DNA of 64,000 nt from Centropus unirufus (Eukaryota > Chordata > Aves > Cuculiformes > Centropidae), in NCBI GenBank assembly GCA_013397695.1, contig VYZI01000003.1, forward strand, positions 5,572,338 to 5,636,337. The letters are read 5' to 3'. Below the pieces are notes generated by a model that did no database searches, was not told the DNA's origin, and saw only the letters and a program-made list of their open reading frames with translations. Position 1 is the stretch's first letter. Each line of letters opens with the position of its first letter. This document shows positions 1-16,000 of the stretch, in pieces. Both the position numbers and the translations under genes were made by a program.

Positions 1-3000
1 CCCATAAGCTCTCTCCTGTGGGAAACACTGCACAAGAAACTATCAAAATGCCTTGGAAGTAACTATGCAGAAACTGGAAGAAATTTTTAAAAAGCACAAA
101 GCGCATTCAATTTCAGTTGCATGAACCTTAAATTTAAATCTCATTGCAGTTTTACTTCAGATGATAATGTAATTTAAATTTTGTAAGCTATGTGTCATAG
201 GATATTTAAGAATAATCAATGATAAAAGAAAGAGAAAAAGGAGCACAAATTACTCATCATATTTTTAATAAAATTCTCAGTTCCTTCCCTATACCTGAAC
301 TCCACAATGAATAATTCTCAGGAGATGATACTGTAAATTGGAACAGTACGAACAAAGACACGCAAAAACAGTCAATCATTTGCTAGAAAGACTTTACATT
401 TAAGTAAAATTTTATGGTTAACAGGAACCAGAGCAAGACAAGACACAAACCAAAACCACAGACTTGAAAGACCTTACACTTTGTCCAGCGTAAGTAGGTT
501 TTATTTCACTGAACCCTAAGCCATCCAAGCAAAATGCACCACAAAATGCCTGATGAGTAAGTTGTTATTAAAGCAATACTGCCTTAGTATGTGTCGGGAG
601 ACTAGTCTAATGGATTTTAGCTCAACCAGGCCAAGAACAGGTTTTATACAAATACTGGTATTTAGTGAACATAGGGGCAGAGTTAAGCTCATGTTATGTT
701 CTCATCAGGAACATATTTTTATCTAACTTTCTCTGGTTGTTTAGCAGAACCTTATGTCACAGATTTAAAAGCACTATTAATGAAGTGCCCCAATATAGGT
801 TAAAAGGAAGAAAAAGATGACTAGAAAATAAATTCTTCACAGACACCTTGCCTTCTTGGGGTGAAATGGGAGAACAAGACCTTTTGTACAGCCTGCTTCT
901 GGGATAGAGGGAAAATGGAAAAATAAATACCATTTTCCAACTAAGTTTGATATATCAAAGTACCCAACAGGACAAACACCGGCTAATTCGTCGTTTATTC
1001 ACACCACCATTTCACTTCTGCTTTCTCTTGCATCTAGATTCACTAGCCCTGAAGCCTCCCAGCCAGGGGTAGATAACTGTTTCACTCCAATACACACTCA
1101 CATCAGTCCCTCAGGCCTTTTGAAAGCACACCACTACACAGCAGAGGGACAAAGAGGCACTCTGGTTATATAAATCACATTTCCTGGAAAAATAGTAAGG
1201 AAACTAAGATCAGCAGGCAGTGAAGTAGAGTTTAACAATGCTGAAAGCAATACAGGAAGCACCAGTTTCAGGACACCCAGGTGTAGAAGAGAGATGCCTT
1301 CTACCAAAGAGCCAGCATATAAATACTATTCAAGTTGCATTTAGCGTGAAGTTAAGGTTTATCACATATTTGCCATAAACTGCCTCCTACAGTCAAGGAA
1401 TCCATAAGTAACTGGACAGACTACAGCAGAGCATGCTCTCTGCCTACTGCAGAATATTCTCCGCATCTTTATAGTCTTGTGTGCTTCACCTTTTCCAGTG
1501 TTTTTCTCCTCATTTGCTCTTTCTATTCACACTGACTGTCCCCGTTACCGTGAATGATTACATTCCAGGAGCACTTGGAATATGATGCCAATTTTATCAC
1601 AGCATTTCTGATGATAATTGCTTACAGAAAGCAGCCACAAATGAAAAGAGCATGGGCTGTCATCAAGTATCAATGATCTTTCAGGGAGATAGAACTAGGA
1701 ACTCAGAATTCTTACATGCAAACCAAATACCCCAATACACAAGGAGGTAATAACACACACAAGTCTGCAGCTTTCAAGGTCCAGCCTGAAGACTACAGCA
1801 GATATTATCCAGGGAAATGCAGACCCCAACTTAGGCCTAACTTGCAGCTTTGTTTTCTAACAGCCTGAGAAAGGTAGCAGAGAAGGTCATGAACTCACTA
1901 CTCTAAATTTCACACCCGTTCACAAGCTGCAGAGGTTCAGGTTTATGACTGCACTGGAAAATACATTAGCTACTGAAATCTCTTTATAAAAAGAGATAAA
2001 CGAACAAGCCTGAAAAACGTGTCCAGTGACACAGGATTCTTGTTTTCATTTTGTACTTTGTTCCAGAGGGGTTTATTTAGTGGATAAGACACAAGCCTTT
2101 AGTATAGCAGGCTCTTGCACTTGGATTGAAAAACCTCTTCAAAATATCACCATATGACCTACAGGGAAATATGCACTGGAACTTGCATTTCAGTACTAAA
2201 ACCAGGCCTTCCAGTGTAAGGTAGAACTATTTCTCTAATGATAACAAGACCAGTTGCAAACATTAAGAATTTAATGTCCGTGTATTTGCTAGTCGAGTTA
2301 CAGCAGGAAGGGCTGATGACTGCACAAAGAACACCATGATATTTCCCAATTTGACCGCACAAAACAATACTTTCTATTGAGTAAACCACACCCCCTCCAA
2401 AAAAATTAACACTGATTGGTACCTAGACACCTCCCCAAAAAGATGTTATGTTAATGAAGCATCAGAATTGGAATAGTTTTATTAGTCTTAAAGTGTTAGT
2501 CTTGAGTGATAATGTAAATAATGCAAGTTACAGAATACACCAAGAACCACAGCCACACACAACCAGATTTCTAAACTACAATACCCCTGAACACACAAGT
2601 CAATGATCATATGCAGCTTGATTTAGTAAATACAATTAGTATGTAAGAAACATTTGGGTATACAAAGACTCTTTAGAAAGGGATACTAAAACAATCTCCA
2701 GAGTCGCCCAGCCTTGTAAATTTAGTGTTCAAAATACCAAAGCAATTTAATCACTTGGAGTAGCCACTTGTCAGATTTTAATGACCATTAATCCTCAATT
2801 AACAACAACAAAATAAAAAGCTTGCAGTACAGCAGGATTTCTAATCTTCAAAGCACTGCTCAAATATTAAGAATGAAGTCATACTACAAAAAAGAACCAT
2901 TCTGAAACTATTAAAAACTTCAAAGATACATATTTTAGCTATAGGAGTATAATGCCAAATTTTAACTTTGGCTACATCCCGACACCACAGTTGTTAATTT

Positions 3001-6000
3001 CAGAAGTTTGCGTCTCATTACAGAAATACCTATAACATGAACTGTCAGCCTCTGGGGGTCCTGGAAGATTCTACTGTTCGGACATGAATATGCCAAGATA
3101 CACATTTCTCTAAAGAGGCAACAGCAAATCAAAGCACTGAAGAATCATGTATGATTCTGAGCTGACAGTCACCACATTGAAACCAGATTTCCAGTACCTG
3201 TGCTGTCTTACACATGTGATAGCAAACAGGGGAGACCTTCTTTCTATTAGCCCACTGGATACATGATGTAACGAGCTGATTTACAGTCTGAAATCAAGCA
3301 TTTAAATCTTTTTGAATGCTTAACATTTTTTCCCACTCAAGAAAGCTTTGTCGGCACAACCACCAACACCAATTGCCAGCATCTGGAGAGACGCTGGGGA
3401 GTGAGTGTAAATAACACTGCCATTATGTAGCATTTTTCAAACCAACCATAACTGACACAGGCATCAAATGTGGAAGGTGCCATACCACCACATCCTCCTC
3501 AATATTTAACACTAGTGAAACTGTGATCAATATTTAACTTGGCAAGAGAGTTTTGAAAGCTACTACCGCTAATAATGTCTGATATATTTTGAGTACATCT
3601 GTATCACACATGGAGCCCTCCTCACACGACTTCTTAAAATTACACAATGAACTTTTACATTAAAACATTACAGAATGAGCAGTTTTACTTAAACTCCTAA
3701 CAGACAAAGTTCAAGAAAGAACAATGTAGTTTTGTAAAAAGATAGATCTCAACTATCACTGCTAATGACTCATGCAACTGAGTTTGAATTGTGCTCAACT
3801 CAAGGATGCCTAGAATCAAGACATCTACTCGATACAGGTAAAATGCATATGTGGCATTTCTGGAAAAAAAGATTGAATTCATCTGCTCAATAACATCCAA
3901 ATGGACATACTACATTTTATACTGACTGAGTGGACCTGACTGCTTCCCCAGCTGACACGACACCAAAAGCAAACCTAGAAGCTGTGCTGTGCTGAAAATT
4001 AACCAATTTGCCATGTAAAAATTAAATGCAATTAAACAGTTCTGGAATCTTCAGATAACCATAGCATGGCTTGTTTTTAAAGAGAGACTGAAAGACTTAG
4101 AAAAAAAAGAGAAAACTACAGCAAGATGTAGTGAAAGATGGGTGATGTTAATGTTTTGGTGGGGTTTTGGCTTGGGGTTTGTGCGTGTGGCTTATTATTG
4201 GGAGAAGGTTTTGTTCGAGTGGGGTTTTTTGATTATTTTTTTAATATATATATATACACTACAGATAAACAGTAATCCTACACTTAGAAAAGACAAGTTT
4301 TGGAAGCTGACCAAGCAAAATCTTGCCGTAAGCCGATTTGTCTCTTGGCTGTATCACCACTTGATAAGACGGTAACAAAGTCTCTCAACCTTCCTGCCAG
4401 GGGAAAAGGAACTCTGAAATAAATTAAAGTTACCATTGTAACAGTTAAGAGAAGAAAACATATGTCCGACACACATAACCCTCTCCTCCAGATGATTAAA
4501 GAGACAGATGTTTAGAGATACACAAAGAAATTCCAACCTAAACAGTGCAGTCCATCAGAAACATGTTCTAGAAAGCACTGCCTGACAGATACCGCATCAA
4601 AAGCACAAAATCAACGGGTCGATATTCCAGTCTGCTGGGTGTTGAATGTGAAGCTTGACAATGCAAGACTGCCTCCCCAAAGCTGTGCCATGAGGTGAAC
4701 TGCAGATCAGAGGTGAAACGGCATATTTTTCCAGGTTATACTAATCTGGAGAAATATGACAATTTCTATGGACAATCAAACCCTGAATCCACTTAAATGC
4801 ATATTCTAGATAATCTGCAGGGATTCTTTTCTTTTTTTTTTAGATTCTCCTATTTAGCAGTGCTAATTTTTTACTGTTGCCGACATGATCAATGTCTAAA
4901 CATGGATACTTACCTTCCTCACGTTTGACTTTGGCATAAAAGCTCTTAGAACTGTTAAACCAATTTTAACTCAGTAAAAAAGTATCTCAAAACAAAGATA
5001 TGGTTTTCCATTAGGAACTTCAACATCTTTAATTGTTTCGATGGATATCTTCAATCCTAAATATGATGGGTAGCCAAAAAGAAGGTATTTTAATTTTAAT
5101 ACTTAATCTGAACATACTGTACAAAAACTGAGGCCGAAAGGAAAACACTGACTAGACCTGAAAACCAAAGTAACTTTAAAACATGTTGTTTCTGAACAAT
5201 GAGTTCAGAAATAACAAAGCTCAGCCCTCACTGTTCTGTCTAACAAGTATGGAAGAAAACCTTTGGATGGGCAGCCACAAACACCCCACAATGTTTTACC
5301 TTTATCTTGACTGGCTAAAGCCCTAACAGCAACATTTGCAAAGCCTTTGAAAACACAGTTCTTGGAATAGTAAGCTTACATTTTATGTCACTCAACAGCT
5401 AATAAACACCAGATGTTCAAATCTTAGTTCTGAACTTGACAGAAATTTGGAGCTTAAAAACAGCAATTATATAGGATGCACAACAGAATGATGCATGCCA
5501 TTTCATACCATCTCAATCAGGTGCCAATATCAAAATCTCTTTTTGACAGGAGTGTGGAAGTTTCCTGGAGCTGAGCCTGAATTCAACTGTTATGAACAAT
5601 GCATGGTGATTCAAGGTGGTCCTCAAGCAGGTGATATTTTATATATATATATTTCAGACAGAATTATAAATCATATGATTCTGTTGGTTTTGTCTCATGT
5701 AGGTCTTCAGAACCAAATAATTTTGGAAAACGCTGTTAAATCGAATGGAAAATATTCCATCTTGAACTGCAGGTTTTTGGGGGGAGGGTCAAGGTGAGCA
5801 GGTAAGGGGGAGAACATTACATGCTCCTATACTATCTGAATAATTTTGAGTATTAGGAAGCATATGAAAAACATTCCAAAGGTTTATGTTCTCAAGGCGA
5901 CTTATTCCATCAGTTGGTACAACATCACCTGCTTAGTTTGCAAACTTGAAGATTCCAGAAGATTGAAGTACAAAAGAGGCATCAGGAACCTTCAAAGGCT

Positions 6001-9000
6001 GAAGAAAACTACCCAAATCATACAGGTTATTGATTTAACATCAATATTTTCAGTCACTTCCACTTGGGTTAGGAACCCTATCACCCTGCAATGATGAAAT
6101 TGCTTTGGTTTTCCATATTACCTCCTGCCTTATTAAGTGCTTACATCTAACTCAACACTTTCCTGGGGAGTTTTTTTTCCAAACAGTACAAAGAAGGCAA
6201 CAATAGCCACATATAGCATTAACCTAGACAGAATATACCTTGCCACTTCATCTCATTAAGTGGCTGACTCTAAACACAACTCAAATTCAGTGACAGACCA
6301 AGAAGCTTTTATCACTCCTTCCTGAAATTGTCTGGTTATAGGCACTCTTTGGGGCAGGGCTGCAAAACCCATGCCTTGTTTATCCTGAAGCTCAGTCAAA
6401 GCAGGTATTAATTTCCTTCTTCACTTCTTGTACTGTTACACAGAAGATGTGGATCTCAGCAATACCCTCCATGCAAATGGAATGAAAAGCTTAAATACGC
6501 ACCAGATAATGCCCTGTATAAAATACTTCACAATCATCTGCTCTTTCAGTTGTTTTGTTATTTCTCTCCTTAAGAGGAACTACTTCCAACCTGCTATAAT
6601 TGAAAAGCTCTAGAATTTCCCTTTAAGAACGGGGGAAACAGTCTAACAAGAACGGGGCCATCCTCTGTGACGATACAGCTTGCCTGCACCTTCCAATAGT
6701 CCCACTCTCCCAACAAAGGTGGTTGTTCACACAGTCCAAGTCCATGCTCACTATGCACAATGCCAAATGGTGGACACATACATGGCCTTCACTGCAAACA
6801 CACCCAATTGCTGCCACATGGGTGAGCTTCTCACCCAGTCTACCACTGGGACACTCCAAAAGCCATCGGGATTTAAAAAAGCATAATGTCTATAATAAAA
6901 ACCTACTCCAAATTAATTTTTTTAATCCCTGATTTTACATAAAATCAGACACAGAACATGAAACAAAGCATTAAGTTAATAAACAACTAAAAGAGGCAAG
7001 CAGCTAAAATATAAAATGAAAATTATTTTGCTACTGCCATTAATAGGTAGGTGGAATTCAGCCTGAAGAATTGGAACAGTACAGATTCTAAGCCTGTTTC
7101 TGTACAAATACAACATTAGAATTACTGGGTAAGAGGCCATGGTTTTCCTTGACTTTATCAGGAACCTACACTAATCGGCTAACATCATGTAGGTACCATA
7201 AAACATCTGGTTAAGTCATTTATTTACTCGTATCCAAGTGAGTTGCTTGTTCTTGCAAAGGGAAGAAGTTAAACACTAACTGCAGTGCACCAAAGGAAAA
7301 AGTCTAATGTTAAACACTGGAGAAAAGGAAAATTTATTAAAGCACAGAAACAGAAAAATATTGAATGTTAATCAAGGTGTGCTTTGTATCAGACAGAACA
7401 GTATCTTCCAGATTTTTGTCTCACTGCAGTTCCATTTGTTTTAAGACTGCATGACAGTTTGGGTTAACGGCCATCTCCCTGGTTTTTCACAAACCATTAG
7501 TAAACTTTAAATATTACCTCAATAAGTAAAAAATGCACCATTACATTTGTGTATTTAAATTCTCCATTGCCCTGTTCACATATTGGTGAAATGTATTGCT
7601 CTGCGATACAAAGTTTCATAACACATTTCACAGTACATGGATTCACGCTCATTCCCATGGAAACCATCAGGGCCACAGGCACTGCAGTCACTTCCTTGTA
7701 GAAACATTTCTTTAAGGCAGCCCTAGGATTTCAATTGTGAGAACAGCAGGGCATTAGATGTTATTAGCATGCTGTTAGGAGGCAGAGATAGGGCTGCAGT
7801 AAGATTAACGTCCAAAATTCTGCTAATTACAATCAGAATGGAGCATTTCCCCAGGACCACTTAGTATATTGTTTCTCCTGTTTCGCAAATATCACTTAAT
7901 TCAAATCTTTTGAAAACATGCAGTACTTTAGGCATTTTTTGTGAATTGCCAATGCAACTTATAACTAATATTTTTATCCAGTTCAATGCCCAACCATCGT
8001 TTCAAGCATGAGATTAATATTTTCCTTTAGGGCACAACATATGGAAATTATATAGAAGCAGTAAAGGCGGGCACAGTTTCAACATTTTCCACTTGATACA
8101 CTAGAGCTTTACACTCATAACTCAACATGCAGCCAACACGTATGTTCTGTGTATTACTGAATCACTGTCGTTCAAATATTCAGTGGTCACTGAGCTTGTA
8201 GTCTATCTGCAAGTGAAAGGTTTTCTCTTTAGTATCAGCTTCTTGGGGCTTTCTATAAATGGATTCAAATATGACAGCCAAAAGCAGCAGTACCAAAATT
8301 TTTTAACAGTCTATTTTTTAATCAGGTTCTGCCAAACTTCTTTCATTTTGAAGCTGCAGAAAAAAACTGCAAGAGAGGTATCCTTATCCACTGGACCTTC
8401 AAAAATTAGTAAAACAGGGTAGAGCTAGACCGGGAGGACGGGGCGGGTGCTGATCTGAGACTACTAATCTTTTTCAAAGACCGTACCCGGCACAACAGAA
8501 ATGGAATACATATCCTATTTAAGGGTGTGTCTTAAAATCATGACTTCCATATGCTTTCAACAGATGCTTCCAAATAACCAGTAAAAACACCTTCAGGACA
8601 GGACTCCCATGCCATTTTAACAATTTATAACGTTTCATGCAACAATTTTTTCCATATTCAAACACTTAAGCTTTCTGGCAAATGCTTCGTTATGTGCTAT
8701 GGGGCTGCAACAGAAACAGATCCTCCTAGTAACAGGTACTGCAATCCAGAGAACAGAGCTTGGACCGGATCTTAATTTTCCTCCTGACTTAAAGCATAAA
8801 ATTGGTGAAAAAATCCATGAAAGTCAGTTATTGCTGGCAAGCTTCAGTTTCAAAGAGAGATAAGACTTGCCTTTTTATCACCATCTATCTGAACACAGCC
8901 ATGGGAAAATCACTTCCAGAAGTCGTCCATTTCTAATAATAGCTACTGTGACAGTGAGATTAAAAATCAACATTCTAATTTCACCACGGAGAGTGCCAAT

Positions 9001-9627
9001 GGAGAAGGTAATATGGCTTTCAGATTGTTCCCAAAAAGTGATGACAGCTGCAATAAATACCCCATTTGTCAGCTAAAGTTTTAAAAGCTTTAAAACAGTT
9101 GCTTTTTTGCACTGATAAAAATGTACTAGTAAATAATAATTGAGTCCTAAGTGTTCAAACTCAGCCCTATGTTAACAAAGAGTTTTGTCAAAGAGATTGC
9201 CTGCTTTCCTCAGATCTGCACAGAAAAAAACCCAAACAAATATTGACAAGAATTAACTTGTATCTCCTAACTAAGATCTTAAACACCAAATGTTTAACAT
9301 GAATAGGTATGTATATTCCACTTGGTGCAGCTATGGGGCTCCATGGAATGAGAAGAACGCATAGCAAATGGACTGCCAAGCAGAACCCACCATGTAAGCA
9401 GAAAAAGGGAGAGGCTAACAAGCCTAGAATGCTCACAACAACATCCTAACTGTCCTTTTCTAGTAAATATTTATACAAGAGAATTACCCTGTTACTGCAT
9501 ACACACAGCAAAGTTCAGGTGCATCTTCAAACTCCAGTGAGTAAATCAGCCTCTCTATTAACTTTAAAATTAGATTAAATCAACAAAAAAGTGTTGATCT
9601 TAAACAAGCATCCACATACAAGTCATT
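1..9627 (-). other. EIF3H: EIF3H intron 1, distal part, no exon seen
   Basis: AT-rich non-coding sequence lying downstream (in the gene's direction) of EIF3H exon 1, so read as intron 1. I searched the minus strand for the next EIF3H coding segment (the stretch around the EEGQG and NCFPFPQ residues known from the human protein) and did not find it, so exon 2 probably lies to the left of this window. Open frames here are short and unlike known proteins. Small low-complexity patches: a G/T-rich stretch at about 4140-4240 followed by a short TA run near 4244-4256. Confidence 0.6.
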
Positions 9628-10010
9628 CAAGAATATGAGAGTTGGGCTTGTTCAGCATAGAGAAGGCTTCAGGAAAACTTTATGTCAGCCTTCCAGTACT
9701 TAAGGAAAACACTGGGGAGGGACCCTTTATCAGGGAGTGTAATGACAGGACGAGGGATAATGGTTTTAGGCTGAAAGAGGAAAGACAGATTAAATATTAG
9801 GAAGAAATTTTCTACTGTGAGGGTAGTGAGGTCCTAGAATAGGTTGCCCAGAGAAGTCGTGGATGCCCCATACCCAGAGGTGTTCAAGGTCAGGCTGGCT
9901 GAGGCTTTGAGCAACCTGATCCATTGGGAAGTGCCCCTGCCCATGGCAGGGGGATGCAGCTGGATGAAATTTAAGGTCCCTTTCAACCCAAACCATCCTA
10001 TGATTTCCAT
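9628..10010 (+). repeat. CR1 LINE 3' fragment
   Basis: Typical 3' end of a 5'-truncated CR1 retrotransposon in plus orientation. It contains the family phrases GGTTGCCCAGAGAAG and TTTCAACCCAAACCAT and ends with CCTATGATTTC, the decayed CR1 terminal motif. It is non-coding now and sits in EIF3H intron 1, antisense to the gene. Confidence 0.9.
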
Positions 10011-13000
10011 GCTTGTGTATGCATGTTACGAAAGATATTATCAAAGTTAGACCAGTGACACTGTCTTTGTTGTACCTTCCTAATTTCAGAGAACTGGATA
10101 ATCTTGCAAAAACTGGAAGAAACTGAAGACTGCTTAGAGCAGTCCCTGTGCTGGTACTGCAACCCAGGCACCATGGGGCCTGAGAGGTGATTCAGAGGCA
10201 GAAAACAGTACACTGCAGCAGCACAGGGCAAACCATCAGACTAACAAGAATTCTTACTATACAGGCATGACCTTTTCCAATTTATTACATCAACAATGTA
10301 TTTACTTTCCATTAAAATTATACCATTTAACATGCAGTAACACAATGTAACTGCTAGGCATTGTTGAAGCAGGCATTGCATCCCTGCAGTCTTAACACTG
10401 CCTGATGATTAAAAAAAATCCAGAAAGTACAATACATAAAAAACTGCACCATCACTGAGAACCTATTTTGAGCACGTAAATGTGGAAAAATAATCTATTG
10501 AAAAAACGTTTCTGGTAAAAATTAACAGAAAAGGAATACAGCAACAAGTTGAAAGGACAATAGACTTGTTCCTCTTCTTACAAGGTCTCTCATAATTTCG
10601 GCAAGATCTATTTGAAAAGCACAAGAAAATGTCCTAAGACTTAAGAGGGCATCAAAGGTGTCCATTTTATACATACCTCAAAGAGCTTTTCAGTACCTGT
10701 ACCTGCTGATTTTCTGCCCATGACCTGCTTGTACCTTGTAAGCTTCCCTCAACTACACCACGTCAGCTGCCAAGGGCTTCTTTACAATAAACTGAAAACC
10801 AAAGGAGAATATTTAACAATGTTTCAGCGTGCAACAGGACACAATGCAGCCTCTCAAAAATAAAGCCAGCAGTTTTCACCTCAGCACTCGGAGATAGCTG
10901 AGTCGAATTTAGCACCCACGTAACACACAAGGGTAATGCTTATTATCTCATGTATTTCTGAGGTAATTTTTATTCACTGAAATGTAATAAATTATTTCAA
11001 AGTTACTTGGTGGAAATATTCTTTTCCTTAGCAGTAGCACAGCCAAACAGGTATAACCAGAGCACCATTTACTGTTTTCAGCACTGGACATACAGTTACA
11101 AGGCGAGAGACCAGTCTGATGGGCACACAATGAGAAGTTTAACTGTTTATAACAGTAGATGAGAAGGCAACACATTATTTCTTTGCACACAGGAAAAACA
11201 AGGCCCCTTCAAGTCCGGAAGGGTAACAGCGCTGAATGCATTTAAACCACCTCCACATTTAGATTAACTCCTTTTGCCAGCACACTAGTGATAGCAGATG
11301 GTCCAGTTCTAAATGCCTCACTGGAGTACGCTTACCATGACACTTGGTGGATGCTGAGTGCGCTAATGCACTCCTACAAGTCATTTAAAATCTGTGCTTG
11401 CCATCCACTGATGAGACACACTGCAATTTTAATTCTCAGATCACCATGATGTGGGCACTTCACCTGTTTGAGGCTACAAATCTCAAGGGGCAGTGTCTAT
11501 ATTTTAGAATGAAATCAATAGCAAGAACAAGAGTTTACAAGTTAAAAAAAAAAAGGCCTCTTCCTTCTTGCTGGAAGAAACAACTCTGAGGCTCAGCACA
11601 AAAAAAAAAAAAAGAAAAACCAACAAGCAGATCTTCTTTAATTTGCTTTAAACAGAAATGTGCCGAGGTAAAAAGAGGCATAAAGAACACAGAAAACACA
11701 GTATTCTTGGCACACTTCATTCAACTCTTTACCACTTTGGTTGTACCACTGTTACTCTGGTAACAGACAAAGCTGACTCAAAACCCAGCAGGTCAGACGC
11801 TGTGGGACATTTTCCATACAGTGATATAAATTGTCCTGCTGAAGTGTTACAAACAGAGGCAGTCAGACAGGGAAATAAAGGGTGAGAAAGCCAACACAGT
11901 GTGATACCTCAGAACTTCACTAAGCTTGAAAAATGGGAAGTGTTATATTCCAAGTAGCTTCCCCTTTCAACTCGCTAGTACACACCAATGCTTTCTTTTC
12001 AGAATGTAAGCACAGATTATATGTCAGAAGTTCCCCCCTGGGAAATATTCATGTGATTCCTTGTACCTGAAGTGATTAATAGAAAGTATATACATATCAC
12101 CCAACTAATACAAAACACTTCTGGCTTCTCTGTGGTTCAAGGTATCCCTGAACATATCAAGCTAGTATTTAATTCACATATTAACTCTCGGCGTCGGCTA
12201 AATCGGTTCCAATTTTTTAGAGAAACAGGTCAAGGAAAAGTCAAAGAGATTAAACTTCAATTTAAAACTCCTTTCGAACTCCTCTGGAGGACACACAAAA
12301 CAGCACAGCCTGAAGGATGTTATATCCTAAAATACCCATTCTACAGCGTTATTCTTAGTGTCAAGAAACCATAGCAAGCAGGACACACAGTCTGGGCATT
12401 TTTGCCAACTCTTCAAAACAAGGGAAAGAGAGGGGAAGAAACTAGAATAAATGCTAGTAAAAGCACAACTTTCACAACTAGAGAAAAATTTCAAAGATTT
12501 TTAGCCAGTTCAATATAGGCTTCACATTTTAACAACTTTAAGAGAGAGGCATTGACATACTACAGAAATTGTTTTCCTCCCAAGAGGGTAAAAATCTATC
12601 ATAAAAAAAAATGCTTACAAGAACATTTACAAGATGAGCCTCAAAACCTGGATCGCAGTGTCGTTTTATTTATTGTGAGCAGACAAATCGTCCTGAAGAG
12701 TTCACCCATGAAGCTGACTAGGCCTTCCCTATCAACAGCTGGGGATATTCTATCACATGCCCTTGGGACAAAAATGCCTGGTAACAATAAAACAAGGCAC
12801 AAGCAACTTAAATAACATTTATGTGAGTAACTATTGAAAAACAGTTCAATAATGATGGGCTTTGGGGGGTGTTTTGAGGGGTTTTTTTGGTTTTGGTTTT
12901 TTAGAAAGGTAGACTCAAAGGCCTTATCTATGTAAAAAAAAAATTAAAAACCCTACATACCAAAGATGAACATACAAACCATTAGGTATACTACATCATC

Positions 13001-16000
13001 ATCAAATCAGAGATGAAGTAATGAAGCTTACAGTAACAATCATTGAGTAAATCAGTCATATCTGACACAGGAGAAACATTTACCATATAGTCACACTGGT
13101 GCAAACAAAAATGCACCAGGCCTTGTTAGGCCTTCAACTTCTAACCCTTTTCTTGACATATTTATGCTTTGGCCAATGTATGTTTATACTTAATTGAAAT
13201 ACGTTGATGAGGATATCTTAAGGCTTATTTTAAGGTCTACACAAACTTTAAAACATGCACTTAAATGTATATTTAAAAACTCATAGAATTAAGTAGCAGG
13301 AACAAATATTACCTGAAATACAAAGATCATCTTGATTACTAATATGGCCTCTAACACTCCTCCCAGATTAATGGCCTAAAAATTCAAGTGTGCCCCACCC
13401 ACTGTTTTCCATGAAGGCTTCTGTTGGAAGATCTAGCAGTATTCTTTAACTACAGAATGGCAATTTGTGATTAGTATTAAGGTTTTCCATGTTAACATCT
13501 ATGAAAACAAAGGAATAGAAACCTACAATTTTGAGAAGCTGACCTCACTTTTGCTTCCCTTTAAAATCTGTGTTCAATGGGCTTAAGTGTAAAAAGAATT
13601 CATATACAGTGGTTTAATAAAACAGGAAGCACCATTCCCACTAATGAAAATAATGAGTACATACATCTTGGTGCTTAAGCACGTTGTTACAGCTCCATTT
13701 ATATTGTTATGCAAGAGGAACGCATAAGAAAACCTGATTCAGTCTGTCAATATTGTGCTCTCCAAAAGCGTTACTGGATATAATGTTCCGAATGCATCCA
13801 AAAATTCAAAAGGTTAGGATTTTAAAAAGAAAATAAAAAGAAGTCATGTATTGGCACTTAAGATTTAGTTAGATGAGGAATTGTTTTCCTTTACTTTTAC
13901 TCTCCTTCCTAAAACATCATCATGCAGAGGACCTGCAATGAATGAAACAGCTTCCCAGTAACAACATACTTTATAACTACTCCAGGTCTTGCTAAAAGTT
14001 CCCCATGTTCCCACCCACCGCTCTCATTTTTCCAGAAGAAAAGTTTCGATGTACCCATTAACCACACAGTAGCAGTCAGATATGACCCATAATCCATCAC
14101 ATGGAGTAACTCTAGTTTTGAATATCAGTTCTATTTCTAGAATTGATAAACATAAGTTTTTGTGCTCATCTGGTAAAAACGTTACTCATCCTATCTGATC
14201 TCATGTCTGCGTGATACACCAGTTCACCTCTGCTTTTACAGTTTTATATCACGCCTGGTATCACGACTAAAATTATGAGAGTGGCAGATACATGCAGAGG
14301 TGGCCTTTGGCAACTGCTACTCTAGACAGCTGAGTAGGACTGGACATTTCCCTACAAAAGCCTTCTGCAAGTGTCTCCAAACTGTAATGGAAATTCAGAA
14401 TCTTGTTTCCCAATATTCCAACAGTACACAATTTAAAAACTGGAAAATCTGCATGCTGCTTCCTTATACAAAACGGAACTGTTGTGCATCCCAGCAATCC
14501 GCTTACCCATAAGTTTGCAAGATGAGGGTACGTAGCAATGGAAAACCAGCCTGTAAGTGAATAAAACCAGTCTCACAACACCCTACAGCCATCAACCAGC
14601 TCCTTACAGTCACACAATGTTACACTGAGCCTAGACAATGGTATCATGCATGTGATTGTCGAACGCCAAAATTGCAAAAGCTGAAGGGTTACTACAAACA
14701 CCAAACAAGGCTACCCTGCAAACCTCCAGCGCAAGAACGCTGCAAAGGGGAAGATAAGACTCTGTAATGATAACTAACTTGCTCCAGCTGCTCTCATGGT
14801 CACAGCACAGTTACTTCAGTCCCAGTTTTAACTCTTTGTCTCATTCACTCACTTTGCTGTGTGAGAGAAAGGACGCAAGGGTACTTACTAGAGAGCAAAC
14901 AGTTGGCACACACACAGTTAAAGACTACAGCCTTGTACACACATAAAAAAGGCCAAATAAAAAAAAATGCAAGAGCAGAATAGTAATTTTGAAAGAAACT
15001 TCCAATTTAAAAGATAAATATCAGGAAATGCAACTAATCAAGTTTGCTCATTACACTCTCTCCTATTGTTATAATGGCTCTTATTTAAAATTGCAGATGG
15101 AAGAAATCCAAGTATCTATCACTAATCCAATAAGCACAAAACTAACAGTATTTCCTTTTCACTCTCTCTCATCTCAATTTTTTCACTACAAGATAATAAG
15201 AGTGTTCTCAAGAGAACATCAATATTCCACAAGAGGGTTTATATCTGAAACCCTGCATCATGGCACAGCCATAACATCGAACAAAACCAGAAAATATTTT
15301 GTTGCATTAACTCCGTGGTGTGATGCAGATGCCAAATCATAACAGAACCAGGAGTGAAAAAGAGTAAAAATTATGATTGTTAGCTTTAAGGAAACAAACA
15401 CCAAGAAGTGAAAAAACTTGAACCAGCTGTTCATATGATTCCATGAAAAGGTTTTTTTGCAATACAGCTATCTGTATAAATCAACAATAGAGTACCACCA
15501 ACCACACTCCCAGAAAAAGGGCTGCTTTTAGATACAGCTACGGAAGTTTCAGGTATGCAATTCAAATTTGAACTTCACACTTAAGATCAGCTTTGTAGAA
15601 ACAAGAATGAACAGTTATACCCAACCTCACAAAATCAGATCATTCCAACTAATAAATGTAGGTACAAGAGACTTGTAATCATTCCAGCAAGTATATTAAT
15701 TTTATTCTGCATTTTGACATCATTAAATGTGATAATTTGGTAACCCAACCCTCTTCCTCGCAAGAAACAGCAAGGTACAAGTATCTTTTCATAGATTAAT
15801 ACAGATCACTTGACTGCATAGGCAGGTACTCATAAAAGAAAACCGCCATGTCTGTTCAGCTAACCTGAAAATTTCTTTCCATTCAAAGGAATAAGTACTG
15901 CTAATGTTATAAAATCCATTAGGTTTCAGTTTCAAATTTACTGCACCTCATCTTGCCAAAGGAAAAGCAGTGAACCAATTCTGATTCATTTCAGCAGCTG